A stretch of 64,000 bases of DNA from assembly GCF_011751865.2 (NCBI RefSeq), contig NZ_CP061770.1, forward strand, positions 1,302,001-1,366,000, in the 5' to 3' direction. The DNA is from Salinibacterium sp. ZJ70 (GTDB lineage: Bacteria > Actinomycetota > Actinomycetes > Actinomycetales > Microbacteriaceae). Below are positions 1 through 7,645 of this stretch, one piece after another. A program made the translations under genes and the position numbers. How positions within the stretch are numbered: position 1 is the stretch's first letter; each line of letters begins with the position of its first letter. The notes beneath the pieces are model-generated. The model was not told the DNA's origin, made no database searches, and saw nothing but the letters and a program-made list of their open reading frames with translations.

Positions 1-348
1 ATGTCGACGTTCGCCGAAGGCGGCGCCCCCGTGGACCCATCAGAGGCGGAGCTGATCATGCACGGGCAGCTCGACACCCCCGACGGCTTCACGCTCATGG
101 TCTCCGACGTGCCGACCGGCATGCCGCACACCACCGGAACGAGCATCTCGGTGTCGCTCTCGGGTGACGACGGCGAGAAGCTCCGCCGCTTCTGGGACGG
201 CCTCCTCGAGGGGGGAACGGTCACCGTGCCGCTCGAGACAGCACCCTGGGGCGACGCGTTCGGGATGCTGACGGACCGCTTCGGCGTCGACTGGCTCGTG
301 AACATCTCCGACCCCGTCGGGGCGCCCGAGCTCGGCGGTCACGACTGA
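1..348 (+). CDS. VOC/PhnB-like glyoxalase-fold protein, 5' end cut by window edge
   Basis: The visible 115 residues match the second half of PhnB-like VOC-superfamily proteins. They include an alanine-proline acidic stretch, an SLSGDD segment, and the ending PWGDAFGMLTDRFGVDWLVN, a family signature. These proteins are usually about 135-140 residues, so roughly 25-30 N-terminal residues probably lie outside the window and the ATG at base 1 is internal. Family members are small metal- or ligand-binding dimers of mostly unknown substrate. The stop codon lies just before the next gene, which may be co-transcribed. The family is clear; the function is not. Confidence 0.72.
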   Translation: MSTFAEGGAPVDPSEAELIMHGQLDTPDGFTLMVSDVPTGMPHTTGTSISVSLSGDDGEKLRRFWDGLLEGGTVTVPLETAPWGDAFGMLTDRFGVDWLVNISDPVGAPELGGHD

Positions 349-428
349 GCGGCCACCAGCCGGGCCCGTTCCGCCGAACGATCGCGTGGCTGTCGCGCAC
401 GCGCCTGTTCCGCAGCCTCGGCCCGACG

Positions 429-833
429 ATGATGCCTGCCATCGAGCGGGTGGGGCGGCTGTTCACCGGCACCCGCGGCACGCCCATCAGCGGTGTCATC
501 GTGCCGTCGCTCACCCTGCACACGGTTGGCGCACGCAGCGGTGAACCGCGCACCACGCCCCTCATGTGCCTGCCCGAGCCCGACGGCACGATCGTCGTCG
601 TCGGCTCCAACTTCGCCCGCCCCACACACCCCGCGTGGACCTTCAACCTGCTCGCGCATCCGGATGCCGAGATCGACTTCCGCGGTGAGCGTCGCGCCGT
701 GCGGGCGCAGGTGATCGACGGCTCCGAGCGGGAGGAGGTATGGCAGAGGCTCGAGCAGCAGTGGCCCGGCTATCGCGACTACGAGCGCTCGTCGGGGCGC
801 GAGCTGCGGATGTTCCGGCTCACGCCGCGCTGA
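429..833 (+). CDS. Nitroreductase / deazaflavin (F420)-dependent reductase family protein (DUF385-like)
   Basis: The product is small (134 residues from ATG 429). It has the family core: TVGARSGEPRTTPL at about residues 31-44, a beta strand ending in VGSNFARPTHPAW (binding region for the deazaflavin or flavin cofactor), then NLLAHPDAEI. Such proteins are split-barrel oxidoreductases that use F420H2 or bind related cofactors; the substrate cannot be read from sequence. Coding-like sequence (AWLSRTRLFRSLGPT) continues in frame before ATG 429, back towards the previous stop, without an ATG, GTG or TTG. The true start is therefore uncertain and could be a CTG near 345 or 390. Confidence 0.75.
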   Translation: MMPAIERVGRLFTGTRGTPISGVIVPSLTLHTVGARSGEPRTTPLMCLPEPDGTIVVVGSNFARPTHPAWTFNLLAHPDAEIDFRGERRAVRAQVIDGSEREEVWQRLEQQWPGYRDYERSSGRELRMFRLTPR

Positions 834-850
834 ACCGCGGCGACCAGCGG

Positions 851-1132
851 TCAGCCGGCGCGCATCGCGGCGCGCTCCGGGTGGCGATCGAACCACTCCG
901 CCACGTACCAGCAGGTGGGGGTGATCGTGCGTCCGGAACGTTCGACGTCGTCGACCGCGAACTGCACGAGCTCCGCCGCATATCCGTGCCCGCGGTGCTG
1001 CGGAACGGTCACCGTGTGGTGGAACACGACGCTCGGGCCCTGGTCGCGGTACTCGAGCACGCTCACGATCGCGCCGTCCTTGCGCATCGTGTAGCGGTGC
1101 GCATCCGGTTCGTGAGTCATCTCGATGGCCAT
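851..1132 (-). CDS. GNAT-fold N-acetyltransferase, small YjdJ type
   Basis: This 93-residue protein has the compact GNAT architecture of the YjdJ / COG2388 group. A strand with VVFHHTVTVPQHRGHGYA carries the acetyl-CoA pyrophosphate-binding R-G-H-G-Y/A loop, and the C-terminal TCWYVAEWFDRHPE is the usual ending of this subfamily. It has no N-terminal GNAT strands, which is normal for the group. The acceptor substrate is unknown. It is transcribed away from the peroxidase gene at 1174 and towards the reductase at 429. ATG 1132 is used; an in-frame ATG at 1120 is possible. Confidence 0.8.
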   Translation of the reverse strand: MAIEMTHEPDAHRYTMRKDGAIVSVLEYRDQGPSVVFHHTVTVPQHRGHGYAAELVQFAVDDVERSGRTITPTCWYVAEWFDRHPERAAMRAG

Positions 1133-1161
1133 GCGCCCAGCGTACGCATGGGTCGCCTCGA

Positions 1162-1167
1162 TAGCCT
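1162..1167 (+). promoter_or_regulatory. -10-like hexamer TAGCCT, leaderless gpx start
   Basis: TAGCCT lies six bases before the GTG at 1174, and no Shine-Dalgarno sequence is present. This fits a transcript beginning at or next to the start codon. No convincing -35 is seen. Confidence 0.4.
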
Positions 1168-1173
1168 GGGGCG

Positions 1174-1671
1174 GTGGGTATTCGAGACATTCCTCTGACG
1201 ACGATCGACGGCCAGGCGACCACCCTCGCCGAGTATGCGGACAAGGCTGTGCTGGTGGTCAACGTCGCCTCGCGCTGCGGCCTCACCCCGCAGTACGAGA
1301 AGCTCGAGCAGCTGCAGCGCGAGTACGGCGACCGCGGTCTCACGGTGCTCGGATTCCCGTGCAACCAGTTCCTCGGCCAGGAGCCGGGCTCCGCTGAGGA
1401 GATCAAGGAGTTCTGCTCCACCACCTACGGCGTCAGCTTCCCGCTCATGGAGAAGGTGCGGGTGAACGGCATCCACAAGCACCCGCTGTACGCCCAGCTC
1501 ACGCAGGTTCCGGACGAGGACGGCAAGGCCGGACGCGTGAAGTGGAACTTCGAGAAGTTCGTCATCGCACCCGATGACACGGTGCACCGCTTCCGTCCGC
1601 AGACGCAGCCGGACGACCCGGCCGTGATCGCCGCGATCGAGTCGGCGTTGCCGGAGGCCGAGTCGGCTTAG
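1174..1671 (+). CDS. gpx: Glutathione peroxidase family protein (probably thioredoxin-dependent)
   Basis: The product is a 165-residue thioredoxin-fold peroxidase that reduces hydroperoxides in the cytosol. It shows the family motifs VNVASRCGLTPQY (peroxidatic Cys35), GFPCNQFLGQEPG (Cys63) and KWNFEKF (Trp124, Asn125 of the catalytic tetrad). Cys81 in the EFCSTTYGVSFP segment matches the resolving cysteine of thioredoxin-dependent members. Actinobacteria generally lack glutathione, so thioredoxin is the likelier reductant; that is inference. The GTG start at 1174 gives the normal length. It is convergent with the FAD oxidoreductase gene, with a GC-rich hairpin between them. Confidence 0.92.
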   Translation: MGIRDIPLTTIDGQATTLAEYADKAVLVVNVASRCGLTPQYEKLEQLQREYGDRGLTVLGFPCNQFLGQEPGSAEEIKEFCSTTYGVSFPLMEKVRVNGIHKHPLYAQLTQVPDEDGKAGRVKWNFEKFVIAPDDTVHRFRPQTQPDDPAVIAAIESALPEAESA

Positions 1672-1681
1672 CCAGCCACGG

Positions 1682-1701
1682 CCCCCGTCGTCAGACGGGG
1701 G
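1682..1701. terminator. Hairpin between convergent genes
   Basis: An eight-base perfect stem CCCCCGTC/GACGGGGG with loop GTCA sits between two convergent genes and overlaps the stop codon of the minus-strand gene. There is no T tract, so the terminator call is moderate. Confidence 0.5.
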
Positions 1702-3130
1702 AGATGTCGGGTGCCGGCATGCCCAGCTCGCGCAGCGCCGCCCGCGCAGCGAGCCAGCCCGACTGCCCGTGCACGCCCGGCCCGGGCGCTGTGGAGGCGG
1801 AGCACAGCCACACACCGGGAAGCGGCGTGCGCCACGGTGTCGCCGAGAGTCGCGGGCGCGCCACGAGCTGACGGAACGACGCCGCGCCTGCCGCGATATC
1901 GCCGCCGACGTCGTTGACGTCGTGCCGTTCCACGTCCTGGGCGCTGCGCGACGACACCGCGAGGATGCGGTCGCGCACCCCCGGAGCGAAGCGCTCGAGC
2001 TCGGAGATGATCGCCTCGCTCCGGTCGACGGGCGAGCCGTGCGGCACGTGCGTGTACGTCCACAGCACGTGGTGGCCGCCGGGGGCCCGTGTCGAGTCGA
2101 CGACGCTCGGCTGGGAGACGAGCACGTACGGGCGCACCGGATGCCGGCCCGCCGCGACCTCCGCCTCGGCACGCGCGATGTCCGCCCGCGTACCCCCGAG
2201 ATGCAGCGTCACCACATCGTTGAGGGCCGGGTCTGCCCACGGCACCGGCCCGTCGAGTGCGAGGTCGACCTTCGCGGCGCCGTCGCCGTAGCGGAAGCGC
2301 CGCAGCATCCGCGCGTAGCCTCCCGGCAGCCGGCCCTCGGCCATCCGCGCGAACGCCCGCGGCGTCACATCGAGCATCACCACGTCGGCGTCGAGCTCGT
2401 CGAGCGAACGCACCTCGGCACCCGTCTCGATCACCCCGCCGTGGGCGCGCAGGTCGTCGGCGAGCACCTCGGCGATGCGGCCGCTGCCGCCGCGCACCAC
2501 AGGCCAGCCGACCGTGTGGGCGAGCGTACCGAGCACGAGTCCCGGCGCCGCGGCCCCGAGGTCCGGCAGGCGGCGGATGGCGTGCGCGATCACTCCGGTG
2601 AGCAGGGCGGGCGCTTCCTCGCCCCGGAACCCCAGGTTCCACGCGGGGCCTCCCTGGTGCAGGATCCGCAGGCCGAGCGTCGTGAGCGTCGCGAGGTGGC
2701 GCGGGGGAAGCACCGATGAGCCGGCGATCGCCGTGAGCTCACGCGCCCGATCCACAAGCGGTGCGAAGATCCGCCGCCACGCCGCGCCATCCGCGCCGAG
2801 CGCATCCGCGGTGCGATCGAGGGAGCGGTACGCGAGCGCCGAACGGCCCGGTTCGATCGGCTGCGCGTACGACACCTCGGGCGTCAGCAGCTCGAGTCGC
2901 GAGGCGAGGCCGAAGCGCACGAAGAAGTCGCTCGCCGCCGCCATCGGGTGCACAGCCGAGCACACATCGTGCCGGTAGCCGGGCAGCGTCAGCTCGCGCG
3001 TGGCCGTTCCGCCTCCGATGTCCGACAGCCGTTCGCGCACGGTCACCTCGAGGCCCGCGCGGGCGAGGGCGACTGCTGCGGCGAGACCGTTCGGCCCGGA
3101 GCCGACGATGATCGCGCGTCTCGTGGCCAT
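1691..3130 (-). CDS. FAD-dependent oxidoreductase, phytoene desaturase / amine oxidase-like
   Basis: The 479-residue protein starts with a Rossmann dinucleotide-binding motif (IIVGSGPNGLAAAVALARAG, then RE), followed by GGGTATRELTLPGYRHDVCSA, the pattern of the phytoene-dehydrogenase/CrtI-like FAD superfamily. A C-terminal GVWLCSASTAPGPGVHG segment is the second FAD-binding region. Members of this NAD(P)/FAD group in actinobacteria are mostly uncharacterised; no carotenoid genes lie nearby, so a carotenoid role is not implied. ATG at 3130 is chosen over a TTG six bases upstream because it directly precedes the Rossmann strand. It is divergent from the lipase maturation factor gene, with a 47-base gap. 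Confidence 0.85.
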   Translation of the reverse strand: MATRRAIIVGSGPNGLAAAVALARAGLEVTVRERLSDIGGGTATRELTLPGYRHDVCSAVHPMAAASDFFVRFGLASRLELLTPEVSYAQPIEPGRSALAYRSLDRTADALGADGAAWRRIFAPLVDRARELTAIAGSSVLPPRHLATLTTLGLRILHQGGPAWNLGFRGEEAPALLTGVIAHAIRRLPDLGAAAPGLVLGTLAHTVGWPVVRGGSGRIAEVLADDLRAHGGVIETGAEVRSLDELDADVVMLDVTPRAFARMAEGRLPGGYARMLRRFRYGDGAAKVDLALDGPVPWADPALNDVVTLHLGGTRADIARAEAEVAAGRHPVRPYVLVSQPSVVDSTRAPGGHHVLWTYTHVPHGSPVDRSEAIISELERFAPGVRDRILAVSSRSAQDVERHDVNDVGGDIAAGAASFRQLVARPRLSATPWRTPLPGVWLCSASTAPGPGVHGQSGWLAARAALRELGMPAPDISPV

Positions 3131-3164
3131 ACGCAACCGTATCGCCGACCACAGCGGATCGGAC

Positions 3165-3170
3165 TACTCT
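3165..3170 (+). promoter_or_regulatory. -10-like hexamer TACTCT, leaderless start
   Basis: TACTCT ends seven bases before ATG 3178 with no ribosome-binding site in between, suggesting a leaderless transcript. Confidence 0.4.
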
Positions 3171-3177
3171 CCGTCGC

Positions 3178-4608
3178 ATGGAGTGGTTCGGCACCACCGA
3201 CTACGATTTCGCGCGCGAAGTGCTCCAGCGGGGCGTCGCGGCGATCTTCGTCGTGGCGTTCCTCTCGACGCTCTTCCAGTTCCCCGCGCTCCTCGGTGAG
3301 CGCGGGCTGCTTCCTGTCGACCGCTATCTCACGCGCTCGATCGCCCGCGGCCAGCCCACGATCTTCCGCTGGCGCTACTCGGATCGGATGCTGCGCGCCC
3401 TGTGCATCGTGGGGATCGTGTTCGGTCTCGCACTCGTCGCGGGCCTGCCGCAGCTGGGGCCTGCGTGGGTTCCGCTCGTGTGTTTCCTCGTGATGTGGGC
3501 GCTCTATCTGTCGATCGTGTGCGTCGGGCAGACGTTCTACGCGTTCGGATGGGAGTCGCTGCTGCTCGAGGCGGGCTTCATCGTCGCGTGGCTCGGGTCG
3601 AATGAGACCGCCACCCCCATCGCCGTCATCTTCTTCGTGCGGTGGCTCGTGTTCCGGATGGAGTTCGGCGCGGGCATGATCAAGATGCGCGGCGACCGCT
3701 CCTGGCGCGACCTCACGGCCCTCATGTACCACCACGAGACCCAGCCGATGCCCGGTCCGCTGAGCCGCTACGCGCACCTCCTGCCGGGCTGGGTGCATCG
3801 CCTCGAGGTGCTCGGCAATCATTTCGCGCAGCTCGTCGTTCCGTGGTTCCTGTTCGCGCCGCAGCCGATCGCCTCGTTCGCCGCCGCGTTCATCATCGCC
3901 ACACAGCTGTGGCTCGTGGTGACGGGCAACTTCGCATGGCTCAACTGGCTCACGATCGTGCTCGCCTTCGCCGCGATCGACGACGCCGTCGTGCACGCGC
4001 TCATCCCCGCGTGGCCGACCGAGGCCGGGCCGGATGCGATGCCGCTGTGGTGGGGGATCCCCGTGCTGCTCGTGGTGATTCTGCTCGTGGTGCTCAGCTG
4101 GCATCCAGCCCGCAACCTCGTGGCCCGGCGTCAGCTCATGAACGCGAGCTTCAACCGCTTCCACCTCGTGAACGCGTACGGCGCCTTCGGCTCCGTATCG
4201 CAGGTGCGCTACGAGGTGATCGTCGAGGGCACCCAGGCCGAGTACCCCGACGAGGCATCCGAGTGGCGCGCCTACGAGTTCCACGGCAAACCGGGTGACC
4301 CCGCCCGCGTCCCGCGTCAGTTCGCGCCGTACCATCTGCGGCTCGACTGGCTCATGTGGTTCCTCGCACTCGGGTCACCCGACGACGCCTGGTTCGACGT
4401 GCTGCTGCGCCGGCTGCTGGAAGCCGACCGACCCACTCTGCGACTGCTGCGCATCGACCCGTTCCGCGGGGAGAGGCCGCGCTGGGTGCGCGCGACGGTG
4501 TACGTGTACCGATTCTCGACGCACGAGGAGCACCGACGCACGAGACTCATCTGGATCCGGGACCCGGTCGCTGTGAGCCACCCACCGCGGCGCCTCGCCG
4601 CACGCTGA
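3178..4608 (+). CDS. Lipase maturation factor family membrane protein
   Basis: This 476-residue protein matches the bacterial lipase maturation factor family (related to human LMF1). The N-terminal two thirds hold many hydrophobic segments, with LFQFPALLGERGLLPVDRYL and the family-typical FRMEFGAGMIKMRGDRSWRDLT. The C-terminal domain contains FNRFHLVNAYGAFGSVS and EYEFHGKPGDP-like text (here YEFHGKPGDPARVPRQ), which are strongly conserved. It should sit in the cytoplasmic membrane; the bacterial role is unknown, and LMF1 helps fold secreted lipases in the animal ER. No lipase gene is nearby. The next gene on the other strand ends 18 bases downstream. Confidence 0.9.
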   Translation: MEWFGTTDYDFAREVLQRGVAAIFVVAFLSTLFQFPALLGERGLLPVDRYLTRSIARGQPTIFRWRYSDRMLRALCIVGIVFGLALVAGLPQLGPAWVPLVCFLVMWALYLSIVCVGQTFYAFGWESLLLEAGFIVAWLGSNETATPIAVIFFVRWLVFRMEFGAGMIKMRGDRSWRDLTALMYHHETQPMPGPLSRYAHLLPGWVHRLEVLGNHFAQLVVPWFLFAPQPIASFAAAFIIATQLWLVVTGNFAWLNWLTIVLAFAAIDDAVVHALIPAWPTEAGPDAMPLWWGIPVLLVVILLVVLSWHPARNLVARRQLMNASFNRFHLVNAYGAFGSVSQVRYEVIVEGTQAEYPDEASEWRAYEFHGKPGDPARVPRQFAPYHLRLDWLMWFLALGSPDDAWFDVLLRRLLEADRPTLRLLRIDPFRGERPRWVRATVYVYRFSTHEEHRRTRLIWIRDPVAVSHPPRRLAAR

Positions 4609-4626
4609 ACTCGCGGGAACGGGCGG

Positions 4627-5004
4627 CTACACCTCGTCGCGCCCGCGCAGTCGCTCGATCTCGCGCCGATCACGCTTCGTGGGGCGCCCTGCGCCGCGGT
4701 CGCGCACCGCGAACACCGTGCGCTCCTCCTTCGGCGGGGGAGCGGGAGTCAGATCCTCGAACGCGGGGGCCGCGAGTGCCGCGCTCACGCGTTTGGTGAG
4801 CAGCTGGCGCACCACGAGGATGCGCGTGCCGTGGCCCGTCACCACGCGCACCTCCATGCCCGGCCGCACTACCTGCGACGGCTTCGCCGTCTCGCCGCCG
4901 ACCTTCACATGCCCCGCCTTGCAGAGCGCCGTCGCCGCCGAGCGCGACTTCGTCACGCGCACTGCCCACAGCCAGGCGTCGACGCGCGCCCCCGCGTCAG
5001 CCAT
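4627..5004 (-). CDS. S4-domain RNA-binding protein, Hsp15-like
   Basis: The 125-residue product begins with an S4 domain: RVDAWLWAVRVTKSRSAATALC, then KVGGETAKPSQVVRPGMEV, as in Hsp15/YrfH. Hsp15 binds stalled 50S subunits carrying nascent chains. The C-terminal tail is basic and charged (GRPTKRDRREIERLRGRDEV), also typical of Hsp15. ATG 5004 is used because it gives the standard S4 start. It overlaps the 3' end of the emfourin gene by eight bases, so it is the last gene of the protease-inhibitor operon; a functional link is not obvious. Confidence 0.85.
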   Translation of the reverse strand: MADAGARVDAWLWAVRVTKSRSAATALCKAGHVKVGGETAKPSQVVRPGMEVRVVTGHGTRILVVRQLLTKRVSAALAAPAFEDLTPAPPPKEERTVFAVRDRGAGRPTKRDRREIERLRGRDEV

Positions 5005-5374
5005 GCTGGTCCGTCCGATCAGTCCGGCCCGGCCGCGGCGCGCGCAGGGGCTCGCCCTCACTGCGCACGCGGTCCACGAGCTCCCGCCACGGGCCGTACA
5101 CCTCGCGCTCGGGAAGCACCGCCCTACGCGAGGGCTCCGGTGCACGCACCTCGATGAGCCACACGAAGCGGTCAGGCTCCGCTGCGGCGTCCTCGACGCG
5201 GTCCCACGGACAGGCGCTCACGATCGGCTCCCACGCCTCGACGTCGCGGGTCTCCACACGCCAGCCGCGTCGCACCCCGGCGATGCCGCCCGTGCGGATC
5301 ACGCGGATGACGACGGCGGGCGCGGTGGAATCGGGCGCGCCGGAGTCGGGTGCGCGGTCAGCTGCCTCCGCCAT
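4997..5374 (-). CDS. Emfourin-like inhibitor of protealysin-type metalloprotease
   Basis: This 125-residue protein has the core of the emfourin family: VVIRVIRTGGIAGVRRGWRVET near residues 21-42, then a long acidic middle and DRFVWLIEVRAPEPSRRA. Emfourin from Serratia is a cytoplasmic protein inhibitor of the M4 protease protealysin, and the two genes are commonly adjacent. Here its start overlaps the 3' end of the protease gene by 17 bases, indicating translational coupling. The similarity is a recalled motif match, but the genetic context makes the assignment strong. The basic Arg/Gly C-terminus (RAPRPGRTDRTDQHG) is not part of the core fold. Confidence 0.82.
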   Translation of the reverse strand: MAEAADRAPDSGAPDSTAPAVVIRVIRTGGIAGVRRGWRVETRDVEAWEPIVSACPWDRVEDAAAEPDRFVWLIEVRAPEPSRRAVLPEREVYGPWRELVDRVRSEGEPLRAPRPGRTDRTDQHG

Positions 5375-6410
5375 CCGTCGTCACTCCCACACCGTCCCAG
5401 GCCGCTCGCACGGCGTCGACCTCCGTCGACACCTCACCGTAACGCGCGGATGCGGCGCGCACCGTCGCAGCGGCGAACGTCGCGAAGTCGGCCGTCGCGG
5501 AGAGCGGCGCCGTGATCGTGTCGTACCAGATGCGCCCCGCGCGCTCCCAGGCGCCACCGCCGAGAGCATCCGCCACGAGGAAGAACGCGTGATTCGGGAT
5601 GCCGGAGTTGATGTGCACGCCGCCGTTGTCCTCGGATGTCACGACGAAGTCGCGCATGTGCGCTGGCTGCGGATCGCGTCCGAGCACGTCGTCGTCATAC
5701 GCGGTTCCGGGTGCCCGCAGCGAGCGGAGGGCGCTGCCTTCGACTTCGTCGGTGAAGAGGCCCTCGCCGATGAGCCAGCTCGCCTCGGCCGCGCTCTCGC
5801 CGCGCGCACGCTGCTCCACGAGGGCGCCGAACACATCGGCGATCGACTCGTTGAGCGCGCCGGACTGCCCCAGATACTCGAGCCCAGCCGTGTGCTGGAT
5901 CACCCCGTGTGCGAGCTCATGGCCGATGATGCTCAGCGAGCCAGCGAATCCCGCGAACACCTCGCCGTCGCCGTCGCCGAAGACCATCCGCTCGCCGTCC
6001 CAGAACGCGTTGTCGTACAGCTCGCCATAATGCACGGTCGCACGCAGGCGCATGCCGAGACCGTCGGCCGAGTTGCGTTCGAACTGCTCGGAGAACAGGT
6101 CGAACGTCGCCCCGAGGCCGTCGTAGGCCTCATCAGCCGCATGGTCGCCCGTCGAGTCGTCGCCCTCGGTGCGCACCACGCGACCCGGCAGCTCCTCCCG
6201 GTTCTCGGCATCCGAGATCTCGCGATCCGGTGCGTCGGTCAGCTCGACGATGAGCGAATCACCGTCGACGCTCAGCTCGAGGCGTGCCGAGCGGCGCGGG
6301 GCGTCCATTCGCAGAGTGCGCCGAGCGGCGCGCGACGCGGTCGGAAAGCGATCCGCGCCGGATGAGGCCAGTCGCGCGAGCAGATACGGGGGGACGATGC
6401 TGCGAGCCAT
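5358..6410 (-). CDS. Protealysin-like M4 (thermolysin family) metalloprotease
   Basis: The protein has 350 residues and no signal peptide. It begins with the short protealysin-type propeptide containing IVPPYLLARLA (conserved PPY/L motif, residues 5-15). The zinc site HELAH is at 164-168, the third ligand Glu188 lies in ALNESIADVFG, and the catalytic histidine is H274 in NSGIPNHAFF. Length and lack of a secretory signal match protealysin and related actinobacterial enzymes, which are short-propeptide M4 proteases. It should self-process and then cleave peptide bonds; export route and targets are unknown. It leads an operon with its inhibitor and is divergent from the Nudix gene. Confidence 0.93.
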   Translation of the reverse strand: MARSIVPPYLLARLASSGADRFPTASRAARRTLRMDAPRRSARLELSVDGDSLIVELTDAPDREISDAENREELPGRVVRTEGDDSTGDHAADEAYDGLGATFDLFSEQFERNSADGLGMRLRATVHYGELYDNAFWDGERMVFGDGDGEVFAGFAGSLSIIGHELAHGVIQHTAGLEYLGQSGALNESIADVFGALVEQRARGESAAEASWLIGEGLFTDEVEGSALRSLRAPGTAYDDDVLGRDPQPAHMRDFVVTSEDNGGVHINSGIPNHAFFLVADALGGGAWERAGRIWYDTITAPLSATADFATFAAATVRAASARYGEVSTEVDAVRAAWDGVGVTTDGGGS

Positions 6411-6499
6411 GCGGGGAGACTATGCGCCGCCCATGACAGCGCGGCACCCCCTTGTGTCATATGCCGTCGCACACGCGGCGCGCATGAAGCTGCGCTCGT

Positions 6500-6505
6500 T
6501 AGGCT
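6500..6505 (+). promoter_or_regulatory. -10-like hexamer TAGGCT, leaderless Nudix start
   Basis: TAGGCT ends six bases before ATG 6512 with no ribosome-binding site between, indicating a leaderless transcript from the divergent intergenic region. Confidence 0.42.
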
Positions 6506-6511
6506 GACGCC

Positions 6512-7024
6512 ATGACCCGCGCCCCTCACGATCCGCGCGCCCGCCGACCGCACGGTCCGGGCGACGCATGGGTCGACGGACCCCGCGGTCGCTACTGGGG
6601 CAAGTTCGGCGCGGCAGGGCTGCTGCTTGCGCACCCCGACGCGGGCGTGCTGCTGCAGCTCCGGGCCGAATGGAGCCACCTGGGCGGCACGTGGGGGATT
6701 CCCGGGGGTGCCGTGCACGATGAGCACGAGACGCCCGAGCAGGCGGCGCTGCGCGAGGCGAACGAGGAAGCGGGCGTTCCCGTCGATCAGGTGCGTGTTC
6801 TCGCCACAAGCGTCTTCGACGTCGGCTACTGGTCGTACACGACGGTGCTCGCGCGCGCCGAGAGCGTCATCGAGCCCGTCATCGGCGATGCCGAATCGAT
6901 CGCTCTGCGCTGGGTGCCGTTCGACGAGGTCGAAGGGCTTCCCCTGCACCCGGGCGTCGCGGCGTCCTGGCCCGACCTGCGGGCGCAGCTCGCGGCGAGC
7001 GACCCCGCCTTCGCCGACGCCTGA
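6512..7024 (+). CDS. Nudix hydrolase
   Basis: A 170-residue Nudix protein. The Nudix box occupies residues 65-89, starting GGAVHDEHETPEQAAL and continuing REANEEAGV, with all metal-binding glutamates (REANEE) present. The N-terminus (WVDGPRGRYWGKFGAAG) is typical of an actinobacterial Nudix subgroup that hydrolyses nucleoside diphosphate-type substrates. The substrate cannot be determined. It is a single gene, divergent from the protease operon and convergent with the following gene. Confidence 0.9.
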   Translation: MTRAPHDPRARRPHGPGDAWVDGPRGRYWGKFGAAGLLLAHPDAGVLLQLRAEWSHLGGTWGIPGGAVHDEHETPEQAALREANEEAGVPVDQVRVLATSVFDVGYWSYTTVLARAESVIEPVIGDAESIALRWVPFDEVEGLPLHPGVAASWPDLRAQLAASDPAFADA

Positions 7025-7055
7025 CGGCGGCTCGCGAGCCGCGTGACAGCGCGAC

Positions 7056-7526
7056 TCAGGCGCTGACGAGCGCGTCCTGCTCGGCTTCGCGCGCGAGCGC
7101 GGCCTTCCACGCGACGAGGCCGCGCACCGTCGCGTCCTCATCCTCGGCGAGGTCGTCCATGACATCAGCGGGAACGAAGAAGTTCACCGCAACCCAGCCG
7201 CGCACCGTCGGCGACTCGTCGCGCGCGAGCTCCCGCAGCACATCGCACGGCGCCGCGTTGTTGCGAGCAACGCACGCGCGCACGCCTTCGTCCTCGTCGC
7301 GTGCGAGCGCCTCGAACACATCCACGGGAGTGTTGTACGAGCTCGCGACCGACTCGCGGATGCGGGGCTTCGGGTCTGCCGCAAGCAGACGCAGGCGGCG
7401 GATCTTGGACTCGGTCACCGGGGGAGCCGGGTGCAGCGCCGCGACCTCCTCGGGCGTCAGCATGCTCGGGGCCATGGCGCGCATCTGCGCGCGCTGGGCA
7501 GGGGTGTTGAACCGGATGCACGACAT
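7056..7526 (-). CDS. Leucine-rich-repeat-variant / HEAT-like repeat protein
   Basis: The 156-residue protein begins MSCIRFNTPAQRAQM and then shows four imperfect helical repeats of about 24 residues. Examples are RLRLLAADPKPRIRESVASS, LARDEDEGVRACVARN, LARDESPTVRGWVAVN and LAEDEDATVRGLVAWK. The pattern L-A-x-D-x-x-x-x-V-R is characteristic of leucine-rich repeat variant (LRV) proteins, which form right-handed superhelices. Such proteins usually act as binding scaffolds; no partner can be inferred. It lies between a convergent Nudix gene and a divergent phosphatidyltransferase gene. Confidence 0.75.
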   Translation of the reverse strand: MSCIRFNTPAQRAQMRAMAPSMLTPEEVAALHPAPPVTESKIRRLRLLAADPKPRIRESVASSYNTPVDVFEALARDEDEGVRACVARNNAAPCDVLRELARDESPTVRGWVAVNFFVPADVMDDLAEDEDATVRGLVAWKAALAREAEQDALVSA

Positions 7527-7645
7527 GCATCCACGGTAGTCCTGGCGCCTGAGGTGCGCAGGCGTGCCCCCGGCGTGCCCTGTGGAGATCCGAGTCCCTC
7601 TCGAACGCTGGGGCGCGAGACTAGAGTGATCACGAGGGAGGACGC

